This document shows, in pieces, positions 9,640 through 19,900 of a stretch of 64,000 nucleotides of DNA (position 1 is the stretch's first letter; each line of letters opens with the position of its first letter). A program made the position numbers and the translations under genes. Source of the DNA: Liolophura sinensis (lineage: Eukaryota; Mollusca; Polyplacophora; Chitonida; Chitonidae); NCBI RefSeq assembly GCF_032854445.1, contig NC_088307.1:6522017-6586016 (forward strand). Reading direction: 5' to 3'. The notes under the pieces are model-generated. The model searched no databases, was not told where the DNA came from, and saw only the letters and a program-made list of their open reading frames with translations.

Positions 9640-10524
9640 ATTTTTCCTCTCTGTTTATATATTGTAGATGCCAATGTGACACCCTTTGATGTTACTGTGC
9701 AGAGTAATAACCTGCTGTGAGACAACAGCAATGGTGCAGGGAGGTTTTTGCATGGTGAGCTGGTCAGCCAATCAGCAGTCATGGGGGAGGAGGGCAGGGG
9801 GGGGGGGGGGGGGGGGGGTGCCTGGCTGGGTGGTCTTTTAAAGGGTTTCATCATGTTATTCAGTGGGGAACTGGGATACTAGTCTTTTCTTAAGTCCTGT
9901 CCACTAAAAAAGTGCCTGTGAGTAGGTCTTCATCACTTTGAGGCATTATTCTTGCTTTGATTTTGGTCACAAATGATTGTTCCGAAATCGTGACAATCCG
10001 CTTTGATACCCCCTACCACACTGTCAGTCAATTTTTTTCACATAGTTGCTGAAGTAAATGTCTTATATTTTGACATTTAATTATCAGATAAATTGCCTAT
10101 ATTTTGATGTATGCTTTGACACTTTTGGCTTGTAACTTTGATATTTAAAGCTGCTCTGAGTAGAAAAGTCTTCTTAAAAATGTATATTTCTCTAAATGGT
10201 TGCTTTTGAAAAGTCTAAAGTGCTCTGTCAATGTGATTTTTTTAACTTTTCTTGCAGATAAACATCTTGTCTTTCCAAAACAGTTGACCTGATGGAGATA
10301 TCTCGAACGGTATATGCACTGCAAAGCTTCAAAGTTTACCCTTCAGAGTTTTTTCACCCTGGAAAAAAGACACATGTCCAAGATGGGGGTACCCCAACTT
10401 GAATTCATTCAACTCCAAAGTTTCTGCATGTATCAAGCCCTAATTTTGCCTGTGAGGTTCAGAAGTGTCAGGAATTCTGTGGTGCAAAAATTATTGATTT
10501 TGAAAAAAGGTGGCTGGTGTGATA
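9640..10524. other. Transposase upstream region with 22-G run
   Basis: About 885 bp without a credible gene. It includes a run of 22 G at 9797-9818, and the opposite-strand poly-proline frame there is only its translation. On the minus strand AATATATAAA lies at about 9652-9661, but probably too close to the ATG to be a TATA box. The remainder up to module B is AT-rich and I see nothing nameable in it. Confidence 0.45.
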
Positions 10525-10977
10525 GGACACAGACCCCCATTACAACTTCCGTTTTTCGGTAGGGACGATTGTAGTTCTGTGAATTTTAGGGTATAAAGTC
10601 TTTTTTTGCTCCCAGGCGTCCATTTTTGGTGCACAGGTGCATGCTTGGTATTAAAATGCTGGAAACTGTCTAAACTTTGAGGAGGTATGAGCTTTATTGA
10701 TGAAAGTTTGAAATTCTGGGCGAGAGGACACAAGGTGTGAGGTAGTGATGAGGCTGCGAGTGACGTCCCCTTGGCGTTGCTAGGCACGCCTCCCAGCTGC
10801 CGGCATGGAAAGGTCCAGATTTTGACGGTCAACCTATGTCAAGATTTTTATGGCTTCTTTCTCACAGGCTGGGCCAGGTATGCACCAAAGCTTAATGGCC
10901 ACGGAATGTTTGGGACTGAGCTACAGCGCTAGACGTTAACATTGTCGCTTATGGAAAATTAATGGGGGTCCGAGGCC
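10525..10977 (+). mobile_element. 453-bp MITE-like module B with terminal inverted repeats
   Basis: Second copy of module A, same orientation, same length, no difference found by eye. Its right end abuts ACAT, the second half of the target duplication. Confidence 0.65.
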
Positions 10978-11290
10978 ACATTAACCAACAAGGGGAGCTA
11001 ACTCAGATGGTAGAGCGCTCCCTTAGCATACCTCCCTTAGAGGTATCTGATGCCCGGGTTCTCGGGTAGGTAAAGTTTTTCTGATCGTTTTCCACACCGT
11101 TTCAAGTGAGTTTATCCGTCCATCCTATACACCAAATGTTTAAGAAAGATTATTTCTTAACAACCACAAGTTTCGTCGTAGTGATGGGAAAATATGTGGA
11201 AAGCTTTTCATTGGGTGGGGGTGGGGGTGGGGACTGCAGTTAGCGCAAAGTCCACTCTGGAAAGTAATTTCAGCTTTTAGAAAACATAAG

Positions 11291-11354
11291 AGGTTTACAT
11301 GGTAGAGCGCGCTTTGCATGCCAGCGGTACCGGGATCGATGCCCGGCCTTTCCA
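11291..11354 (+). pseudogene. third-type tRNA-like fragment with good T arm
   Basis: No acceptor 5' strand or D stem is recognisable, but TTTGCATG and a perfect T stem (CCGGG/CCCGG) remain. It looks like a less decayed ancestor of the third tRNA-like unit in the main array. Confidence 0.4.
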
Positions 11355-11546
11355 AACAACTTTTACTGCAATTAGCGCAAGGTTCACTTTTATATAGTAG
11401 TTTCAGGCTTTAGATAACATAAGGAAGTTTGTTGTTTTAGAATCACAGGCCAACCTATATATATATATTTTTTCACTCAGAACTTTCTTATCAGCAGGCC
11501 TTAGGCTAGAATGTTTGTCCTTAATACATGCCACATAACACAACAC

Positions 11547-11619
11547 GGGGAGCTAGCTCAGATGGTAGAGCGCTCGCTTAGCATGCGAGAGGTACCGGGA
11601 TCGATGCCCGGGTTCTCCA
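11547..11619 (+). tRNA. tRNA-Ala(AGC)-like
   Basis: 73 nt with a good A box (TAGCTCAGATGG), full anticodon and T stems, and a TTTTT run 13 nt downstream. It is outside the regular array but one of the best-formed copies. Confidence 0.6.
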
Positions 11620-11810
11620 AGTAGTACATTATTTTTGATCGTGTTGCACACCGTTTCAAAAAAGCCTACTCGTCCAAACCATTCACCGATTGTGATGTTT
11701 ATAATGACTGAGAAGCCAGGTAGGCTACATAAGTGTGCAGCACCACACCCTATTTCCTTAACAGCCACAAGTTTCGTCTTAGTCATATGGGGATACGTGG
11801 AAAGGGCTAC

Positions 11811-11883
11811 ATGTGTCTAGCTCACATGTTAGAGCGCTCGCTTTGTATGCGAGAGATACCCGGATCGTTGCCCGGGCTCTCCG
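11811..11883 (+). pseudogene. tRNA-like, anticodon changed to UGU
   Basis: Corresponds to a UGC-type unit but the loop reads TTTGTAT, the acceptor 5' strand is lost, and the T loop is changed. Clearly decayed. Confidence 0.45.
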
Positions 11884-12437
11884 AACAACATTTACTGCAA
11901 TCAGCGCAAATTTAACTTTTGAATAGTAGTTTCAGCTTGTAGAAACAGCTTGAGGAAATTTGTTTTGAAATTTCACCAGCCAATACATTTTCGCTGATAT
12001 CTGTGTTTATAGCAGGTCTAGGCTAAATGTTGTTCTTAATACATACTACATCAAGAAACTAAGGGAGCCACAAGGAGACATGTTTACTTGGTAGAAACGC
12101 GCGTTTTACATGCGAACCCGGCTATTCCAATTAAGTTTTACTGCAATTAGCGCAAAGTTTACTTTCATATAGTAGGTTCAGCCTTTAGAAAACATAAGGA
12201 ATTTACCAGCGGTACCAGCGGGTACCGGGATCGATGCCCGGCCTTTCCAAACAACTTTTACTGCAGTTAGCGTAAAGTTCACTTTCAGATAGTAGGTTTA
12301 GGCTTTAGAAACATAAGGCATTTTTTTTTTTTAGATTCACAAACCAACCAATATGTATATATTTTCACTCATACCTTTCATATCAACAGGCCTTAGGCTA
12401 GAGTGTTGTCCTTAATACATACTACATAAAACAACAA

Positions 12438-12510
12438 GGGGAGCTAGCTCAGATTGTAGAGCGCTCGCTTAGCCTGCGAGAGGTACCGGGATGTATGCCC
12501 GGGTTCTCCA
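12438..12510 (+). pseudogene. tRNA-Ala(AGC)-like, damaged B box
   Basis: Anticodon loop TTAGCCT and T loop ATGTATG; the latter breaks the B box. D-loop GG is also changed. Confidence 0.4.
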
Positions 12511-12699
12511 AGTAGTACATTGTTTTTGATCGTGTTGCACACCGTTTCAAGAAAGCCTACTTGTCCTAACCGTTCACCAAATGCAATGTTTATAATGACT
12601 GAAAATCCAGGTACATAGGTGTGCAGCACCACATCCTATTTTCCTTAACAGCCACAAGATTCGTCTTAGTCATATGGGGATACGTGGAAAATTCTTCAT

Positions 12700-12772
12700 G
12701 GGGGGCTAGCTCACATGGTAGAGCGCTCGCTTTGCATGCGAGAGGTACCGGGATCGATGCCCGGGCTCTCCA
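12700..12772 (+). tRNA. tRNA-Ala(UGC)-like
   Basis: Consensus of the second type: GGGGGGC acceptor pairing with GCTCTCC including G3:U70, D stem GCTC/GAGC, anticodon stem CTCGC/GCGAG with loop TTTGCAT, T stem CCGGG/CCCGG with loop ATCGATG. The nearest downstream T run is TTTT, about 37 nt away. Confidence 0.6.
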
Positions 12773-13544
12773 AACAACATTTACTGCAATAAGCTCAAAG
12801 TTCTCTTTTGAATAGTAGTTTCAGCTTGTAGAAACATAAGCAAGTTTATTTTGAAATTTCACCGGCCAATATATTTTCGCTGATATCTGTGTTTTCAGCA
12901 GTTCTTAGGGTAGATGTTGTTCTTAATACATACTACATCAACAAACAAGGGGAGCCACAAGGAGACAGGTAGTGATGAGGCTGCGAGTGATGCCCATTGG
13001 CCTTGCTAGGCATCCCTCCCAGCTGCCGGCATAGACAGGTCCACATTTTGATGCTCAACCTATGTCAAGATTTTTATGGCCTCTTTCTAACAGGTTGGGC
13101 CAGGCATGCACCAAAGCTTATTGGCCACGGAATGTTTGGCACTGAGCTACAGCGCTAAACTTTAACATTGTCGCATATTGGAAATAATGAGGATATGGGG
13201 CCATTTTGCTGAACAGCCACAAGTTTCGTCGTACTGATATGAAGAGATTTTAAAAGGTTCTCATGGTGGTTTGGGTGAGGAGGGGGGCGTCGTAGTTTAC
13301 ATGGTAGAGCGGGCTTTGCATGCAAGCGGTACCGGGATCGATGCGCGGCATTTCCAAACAACTTTTACTGCAATAAGTTCAAAGTTCACTTTTAGATAGT
13401 AGTTTCAGGCTTTAGAAAACATAAGAGGGTTTTTTTTAGATTCGCAGGCCAAGCAATATATATATATTTTTTCGCTCATTCATTTTCTATTAGCAGGCCT
13501 TAGGCTAGAAGGTTGTCCTTAATGTATACTACATACTCCAGCAA

Positions 13545-13617
13545 GGGGAGCTAGCTCAAATGGTAGAGCGCTCGCTTAGCATGCGAGAGGTACCGGGATC
13601 GATGCCCGGGTTCTCCA
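13545..13617 (+). tRNA. tRNA-Ala(AGC)-like, consensus copy
   Basis: Reference copy for the first type. Acceptor GGGGAGC pairs with GTTCTCC and includes the G3:U70 wobble that specifies alanine. D arm is GCTC..GAGC, anticodon stem CTCGC/GCGAG with loop TTAGCAT (AGC, reading GCN), variable loop AGGTA, T stem CCGGG/CCCGG with loop ATCGATG. The only oddity is A54 in place of T54. The A box (TAGCTCAAATGG) and B box (GATCGATGC) are present, and TTTTT, a Pol III terminator, starts 13 nt after the 3' end. Whether it is transcribed is unknown. Confidence 0.65.
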
Positions 13618-13807
13618 AGTAGTACATTGTTTTTGATCGTGTTGCACACCGTTTCAAGAAAGCCTACTCGTCCAAACCATTCACCAATTCTGATGTTTAT
13701 AATGACTGAGAAGCCAGGTACATAAGTGTGCAGCACCACATCCTATTTTCCTTAACAGCCACAAGATTCGTCTTACTCATATGGGGATACGTGGAAAATT
13801 CTTCACC

Positions 13808-13880
13808 GGGGGGCTAGCTCACATGGTAGAGCGCTCGCTTTGCATGCGAGAGGTACCGGGATCGATGCCCGGGCTCTCCA
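13808..13880 (+). tRNA. tRNA-Ala(UGC)-like
   Basis: As 12700, all stems paired. Confidence 0.6.
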
Positions 13881-14708
13881 AACAACATTTACTGCAATAA
13901 GCTCAAAGTTCTCATTTGAATAGTAGTTTCAGCTTGTAGAAACATAAGCAAGTTTATTTTGAAATTTCACCGGCCAATATATTTTCGCTGATACCTGTGT
14001 TTTCAGCAGGTCTTAGGCTAGATGTTGTTCTTAATACATACTACATCAACAAACAAGGGGAGCCACAAGGAGACACAAGGAGACAGGTAGTGATGAGGCT
14101 GCGAGTGACGTCCCCTTGGCCTTGCTAGGCATCCCTCCCAGCTGCCGGCATAGACAGGTCCACATTTTGATGCTCAACCTATCTCAAGATTTTTATGGCC
14201 TCTTTCTAACAGGCTGGGCCAGGCATGCACCAAAGCTTATTGGCCACGGAATGTTTGGGACTAAGCTACAGCGCTAAACTTTAACATTGTCGCATATTGG
14301 AAATAATGAGGATATGGGGCCATTTTGCTGAACAGCCACAAGTTTCGTCGTACTGATATGAAGAGATTTTAAAAGGTTCTCATGATGGTTTGGGGGAGGA
14401 GGGGGCGTCGTAGTTTACATGGTAGAGCGCGCTTTGCATGCAAGCGGTACCGGGATCTATGCGCGGCATTTCCAAACAACTTTTACTGCAATAAGCTCAA
14501 AGTTCACTTTTAGATAGTAGTTTCAGGCTTTAGAAAACATAATAAAAACACCGTTTCAAGAAAGCCTACTCGTCCCAACCATTCACCAATTCTGATGTTT
14601 ATAATGACTGAGAAGTCAGGTACATAGGTGTGCAGCACCACATCCTATTTTCCTTAACAGCCACAAGATTCGTCTTAGTCATATGGGGATACGTGGAAAA
14701 TTCTTCAT

Positions 14709-14780
14709 GGGGGGCTAGCTCACATGGTAGAGCGCTCGCTTTGCATGCGAGAGGTACCGGGATCGAGCCCGGGCTCTCCA
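14709..14780 (+). pseudogene. tRNA-Ala(UGC)-like, short T loop
   Basis: 72 nt: one base is missing from the T loop (ATCGAG), which damages the B box. Other arms intact. Confidence 0.45.
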
Positions 14781-15168
14781 AACAACATTTACTGCAATAA
14801 GCTCAAAGTTCTCTTTTGAATAGTAGTTTCAGCTTGTAGAAACATAAGCAAGTTTATTTTGAAATTTCACCGGCCAATATATTTTCGCTGATACCTGTGT
14901 TTTCAGCAGGTCTTAGGCTAGATGTTGTTCTTAATACATACTACATCAACAAACAAGGGGAGCCACAAGGAGACACAAGGAGACAGGTAGTGATGAGGCT
15001 GCGAGTGACGTCCCCTTGGCCTTGCTAGGCATCCCTCCCAGCTGCCGGCATAGACAGGTCCAGATTTTGATGCTCAACCTATGTCAAGATTTTTATGGCC
15101 TCTTTCTAACAAGCTGGGCATTTCTACTTGCATATTTCTACTTGCTCAGCTCGATAGAAGGTATAGGT

Positions 15169-15198
15169 ATGTCTGGACGCGGTAAAGGAGGCAAAGGT
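15169..15198 (+). pseudogene. histone H4 N-terminal scrap
   Basis: ATG followed by codons for MSGRGKGGKG, the invariant first ten residues of histone H4. Similarity stops at once after the tenth codon (QLNPLSCTGVH, then stop). This may be the end of a captured H4 fragment at the left edge of the inserted DNA. Ten residues is short, so chance is not excluded, but the match starts exactly at the initiator ATG. Confidence 0.5.
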
Positions 15199-15732
15199 CA
15201 ACTTAACCCCCTTTCTTGTACAGGCGTTCATTGAGAGTGGTTTTCATAGTGTTGTATATTTGATATTTTTTGGATTTATTTGTGATAGCTTTTGGTCTTG
15301 TAAATTCTAAATTAATAATACACGTTTGTTGCTTAGTATTGGGCTTTTTGACAACAATTTTTTTTTTTTTTTTTTTTTTGGCTGATAAGCAGTCACACCT
15401 GATATTAGAAATATAGTTAATCCATAGAAAAAAGTTCTATAATTGATTGTATATATAGTAATATATAGTGTATATAGTAATATATAGTGTATAATAGTAA
15501 TATCGTTAGTATTATATAGTAGCATAGGGCTATAAGTCACTATACTTTAGGTATAGTGTACAATTGTGGGATAGGAAATCCTATACTTACCCTGTCTCTT
15601 CCACACCTAACAGAGCGCCTTTCGTCTTTTCTCCCTGGCTCGGAGCAGCTCCCGAGCAACTTCTGCTATTTTTAACTGTCGTCTTGTAGTAACTCCCCTG
15701 TGCATACACCACTATAGTCATTAGTTACAGCC
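15199..15732 (+). other. AT-rich leader, T run and LINE 5' UTR
   Basis: Contains a T run near 15357-15379, a short tandem AT repeat of about 20 bp (TATATAGTAATATATAGTG) at about 15450-15500, a hairpin ACTATAC-TTTAG-GTATAGT near 15540, a second palindrome ATAGGA-AA-TCCTAT near 15572, and a GC-rich stretch at 15600-15660. The last about 150 bases are probably the true LINE 5' UTR with its internal promoter; the boundary is uncertain. Confidence 0.4.
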
Positions 15733-16964
15733 ATGGATGACGCAGAAGGAGACGACATGGAAGTCGTGGAAACGCGATCCACTACAAAACGAACGCGCGA
15801 TTTTTCAACAGATAGAAGCTCCCAGGAAGGGAAGAAAGCAAAGCAGGTGGGTCAGAAGCAGGGAAATAACAATAACAATGTTGTAATTTCATCTATGGGG
15901 GGCTTACCCGTCACTGGGTGGAACCCAATTAAATTTGGTCAGAGTTTACAACAAACAATTGACAATGTAAAACAAGTAAAGAAAATTAACGGTAAAGACC
16001 TAATGATTGTTTGTAATAGTGCCACTCAAGTCAAAAAGGCACTCAGCATAACAACGCTGATGGGAAGAGATGTCTCCTGCAGGCTGCACTCCAATATCAC
16101 CCTTTCACGTGGGGTGATTTATGGGTTAGGGGAAGACATCACTGAAGAAGAAGTACAACAAGCACTGAAAAAATACAAAGTAACGAAAGCACAGCGTCTG
16201 ACTAAAGGGAAGGAAAAAACTAAAACCAAATGTATGTTGTTATATTTTAATTCGGATGCACTACCGGAAGAAGTTTCTCTCGGTTACGAAATATTTCCTG
16301 TCAAGCAATATGTTCCACCCGCCATACGTTGCTTCAAATGTCAGTCCTTTGGGCATATTTCAGGGGAATGTAGGGGACGCCAGCGATGCCCAAGATGTGG
16401 CGGCCCCCATACATTTGATGAATGCCACAACCTGGATCGCCCCAAATGTGTCAACTGCGGGTCCCTGAGCCATAGCTCGGCGTATATGGGTTGCCCATAT
16501 AGAAAGCAGGTATGTAAAGCGCAGTTCATAAAGGTTACCAAGAAAATTTCTTTTTCTGATGCTTTAAAATCAGTACGTGAAAAAGATAACCCCCATAGAA
16601 TTTACCCAGAGGGGTCAAATGAGCGAGCTCTAACAGAAGGGCCGGTAGTAGATACCCCCCCCCCCCCTCTGAACAGCCCCATTCTATTACGATTACACCC
16701 GTCAAGCCAATCCTTAGGACCATAGCTACTCAAACCCCACGTGGTGAACCCACTCAGACAGACGATATGTCTTTCACAATGGCCACAAGGCTTATCGCCA
16801 TCTTTTCGGAAATACTAATAAAAGTCTTCGAAATCGAAGACCCTAAGAGTTTGGTACAAGTAGTGTTTAGCATCGCTCAGAGTCGTCTTGGCTCTGAGGC
16901 TGTTGATTTTAAAAGACTGAACAATATTCTATTTACTGTGTCCTCGGATGATGAACATTCATAA
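15733..16964 (+). pseudogene. LINE ORF1 (gag-like, CCHC zinc knuckles), one frameshift
   Basis: The first 330 codons are open from ATG 15733. They hold an acidic/basic N-terminus, a conserved middle domain (GRDVSCRLHSNITLSRGVIYG..LGEDITEEEV), and three zinc knuckles: CFKCQSFGHISGEC, CPRCGGPHTFDEC and CVNCGSLSHSSAYMGC. The frame then closes at 16725, but a second frame carries on as PILRTIATQTPRGEP..VVFSIAQSRLGSEAVDF to 16964. The switch falls at or near the C run at 16657-16669, a plausible slippage or sequencing site. The protein would bind the element RNA. Confidence 0.65.
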
Positions 16965-19900
16965 TGTATCCTTTATATAATATAAATATATATTCCTATC
17001 TTGTTTTACCTTTTTTATCAATGACTTTTAACATGTTACATCAGAATATTTGCGGTCTTGGCGCTCATGGAGAGGAATTCAAGTGTTATATTCAAAATCT
17101 TAAGCCCGCTCCTCATGTTATATGTCTTCAAGAAACTTTTTTAAAGCCACATATGGATTTTACTTACCCTGGGTATTTTATAGGTAGAATGGATAGGGAT
17201 ACAGACGGGAGAGGGGCCTGGCCATGCTTCTAAAAGACGGCCTATCATTTTCAGAACTAAAGTTACCTCCCTTTAACAGTATTGAGGCACAATGTTTTAA
17301 TATTGCTACGAGGTCTGGTGCACCCACAAGTGTTGTTAATATATACAATCCTTCTAGTCATATTGATAGAAAAGATTTTGATACTCTTATGTCTTATATT
17401 AATAGCACTTATATATTGTGTGGGGATTTTAACGCTTACGGACCCTTATGGGGTAGCATTACAACGAATTTCAATGGAAGGGTAATGACTGCTCTAGTTA
17501 ATGATTATGAAATGTGTGTTTTAAATGATGGGACGGGCACTCGTGTAGATCCTCATTCTGGTAATCTGTCTCACTTAGACCTTACTCTTTGCTCAGCAGA
17601 TATAGGTCTGTCTTTTAATTGGTTCGTAGATACCATAAGCCCTTGTCCTAGCGACCACTTACCAGTTCTAGTCACCTGTAATATAGACCACCATGTGAAT
17701 CCTGTAGGCCAGCCTCCCAGATGGTGTGTGAAAAGGGCAAACTGGGATGTATACAAAGAAGAATGTTTGAGGTCTTTTTCTCAGGATGTGTATAATAATG
17801 ATGTTGATATTTTTGCAGATAATGTACTTAATGCCATTGATGTGGCTGCACAAAAATGCATTCCAAAATCCTCCGGTAAGGTGTCTAGTAAAATACCTGT
17901 TCCTTGGTGGAACGACGATTGTTCTAATGCTATAAAAAATCGGAAACGTTTAAAAAATCGTGCAAAACGCACTCGCCTATACCAAGACATTGTTTTATTT
18001 AAACGAGCTAAAGCTGTAGCACAGCGGGTGATTAAAACAGCTCAGAGAGATCACTGGCGACAATACTGTTCGAATTTATCTGAAAATACAAATACCAAAG
18101 AAGTCTGGAATAAAATAAACTCGATTAAAGGTAAAAGAAAATCAAATAACACCCCAACTATTGTTCATAATAATAGTAATTATGTTACTAATATTGACAA
18201 AGCCAATATTGTGGCAGACAGTTTCTCTTTCGTTTCCAGTTCAAACAATTATTCTCCTGAGTTTATATCCCATAAGGAAAATATTGAAGAAATGCATCCT
18301 TTTAATAATATTCTTTTTGATGACATGCCAATTAACAATGATTTTTCTTTACTAGAATTAAAGCAGGCCTTATCCCCATGTTCGGATTCGTCACCGGGTG
18401 AGGATACTATTACGTACTCCATGTTGTACAATTTGCCATATCACTGTATGACTATATTACTATTGCTCTACAATGCTGTTTGGTCCAGTATGAAACTCCC
18501 TGCTAAATGGAAAACGGCAATTGTTGTGCCCGTTGCTAAACCAGGTAAGGATCCCTCGTTCACATCTTCGTACAGGCCTATAGCCCTCACGTCCTGTCTC
18601 TGCAAGGTCATGGAGCGTATGATAAATTCTAGATTGATGTGGTTTTTGGAGAAACACAATATACTTAGTCCAGTACAGAGCGGTTTTAGAAACAAACGTT
18701 GTACTACTGACCATGTGGTTAATTTAGAAACCTCCATCAGACACTCTTTTAAATATAAAGATTATCTACTTGCCGTGTTTCTCGATATAGAAAAAGTGTA
18801 CGATATGGTTTGGAGGACTGGGGTGTTAATTAAGCTGCGTAATATTGGCATTGGTGGGAAAATGTTGGGTTTTTTAAAAGATTTCCTGTCCGGACGTTTT
18901 ATTAAAGTTCGAGTGGGACAGAGTTATTCTCGCATGGTTCCGGTGGAGAATAGGGTTCCCCAGGGAAGTGTCTTATCTCCCACTTTATTTAATGTAGCCA
19001 TAAATGACTTACCCAATGCCATATCCCCTAAATTAAATTGCACGCTTTTCGCTGATGATAAATCCATGTGGTTTTGCTCTAGGTCCCTTGCCTCTTGTGT
19101 CAAGCATATTCAGCAAGGTCTAGATGATATAATGAAATGGAGCCGGGACTGGGGGTTTAAGTTTTCTTCTGTTAAAACAGAAGCTGTTGTGTTTACACGG
19201 CGCCATACTGGTAATGTTTGTCTAACCCTTAATAACTCGACGATCAAAATCTCCTCTTCTTTTAAGTATCTCGGGGTTATATTCGATAATAGGCTTACTT
19301 GGGGTAGACATATTGACTATTTGATAGCAAGATGTGATAAAGTTCTAAATTTAATGAGGTGTGTATCGGGCAAATTTTGGGGGGCTGAGAAAAAATCATT
19401 ACTACTGCTATATCGCTCTCTCATCCGTGCCAAACTTGATTATTGTTGTGAAGCCTATGATTCTGCTTGCATTACGCTTAAAGAAAAATTAGATTCTGTT
19501 CAGTGCGCAGCGCTGCGGATATGTACAGGAGGCATGCGCACCACACCACTTAACGTTCTACAGGTATTCTGTAACGAGTGGCCATTGTCTATCCGTCGGC
19601 GCCTGCGCACCCTTAAGTTCTTTTTCAGGCTCAAATGTTCGGTTAATAATGCTTCGTCTCGTTTGCTCGAACCTTCCTTTTATGACAACTTGCATGACTT
19701 AAATAGTTATGCTGGGTTACCATTTAGTTTGAGATCAAAGAACATATCTTCGTTTTTAGATTGTGATAATGTTGCTTTGCAGTCATCCCGTGTTCCTGAT
19801 TTCCCCACATGGAATCTAGAACCTCCCTATATTTCGACTACTCTGAACGATGATAGAAAAAAATCTGATAATCCGAATGTTTCCTTACTATGTGCTACGG

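Larger units (their letters stand above)
6382..10977. mobile_element. Composite DNA transposon (two 453-bp modules flanking transposase and endonuclease genes)
   Basis: About 4.6 kb. Module A (6382-6834) and module B (10525-10977) are direct copies that look identical by eye. Between them lie 3.7 kb with a His-Me finger protein (7093-7476, +) and a Mutator-like transposase (7585-9639, -). The whole is bounded by ACAT: the left flank ends gactACAT and the right begins ACATtaacc. The window also holds the empty site, gactacattaacc at about 856-868. So the entire 4.6 kb entered as one unit, making a 4-bp target duplication. The inner edges of A and B show no matching duplication. Confidence 0.7.
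10978..12437 (+). repeat. Old tRNA-Ala satellite, diverged units
   Basis: Continues the copy seen at 866-1835. It contains a decayed AGC-type copy (10992), a third-type tRNA-like fragment with an intact T arm (11291-11354), an AGC-type copy (11547), a decayed UGC-type copy (11811) and two further fragments (about 12082-12130 and 12203-12254). Spacer features such as TATATATATTTTTTCACTCA recur. The 10-bp acaaggagac motif is first seen here, as one copy near 12072. Confidence 0.7.
12438..15119 (+). repeat. tRNA-Ala satellite, proximal block
   Basis: First monomers with the full modern layout, including the 226-bp transposon-derived block (from about 12967, 14090 and 14990). One AGC-type copy is missing near 14545, where spacer sequences join directly. 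The last monomer is broken at 15119 by the compound insertion and resumes at about 21184. Confidence 0.8.

Noticed and set aside
9636-9854. Minus-strand poly-proline ORF upstream of the transposase
   Set aside because: It is the translation of the 22-G run and overlaps the transposase start; no support as a protein.
6382-10977. 453-bp direct repeats as long terminal repeats of a retroelement
   Set aside because: The repeats start and end with DNA-transposon inverted repeats. The interior has a DDE transposase and no reverse transcriptase, primer-binding site or polypurine tract.
13551-13739. Highly conserved 62-residue minus-strand ORF (MVLHTYVPGFSVI...) repeated in nearly every monomer
   Set aside because: It runs antisense through the AGC-type tRNA-like sequence and its spacer. 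Conservation follows from repeat copying; frame-breaking variants occur (for example at 22028), and no domain is recognisable.
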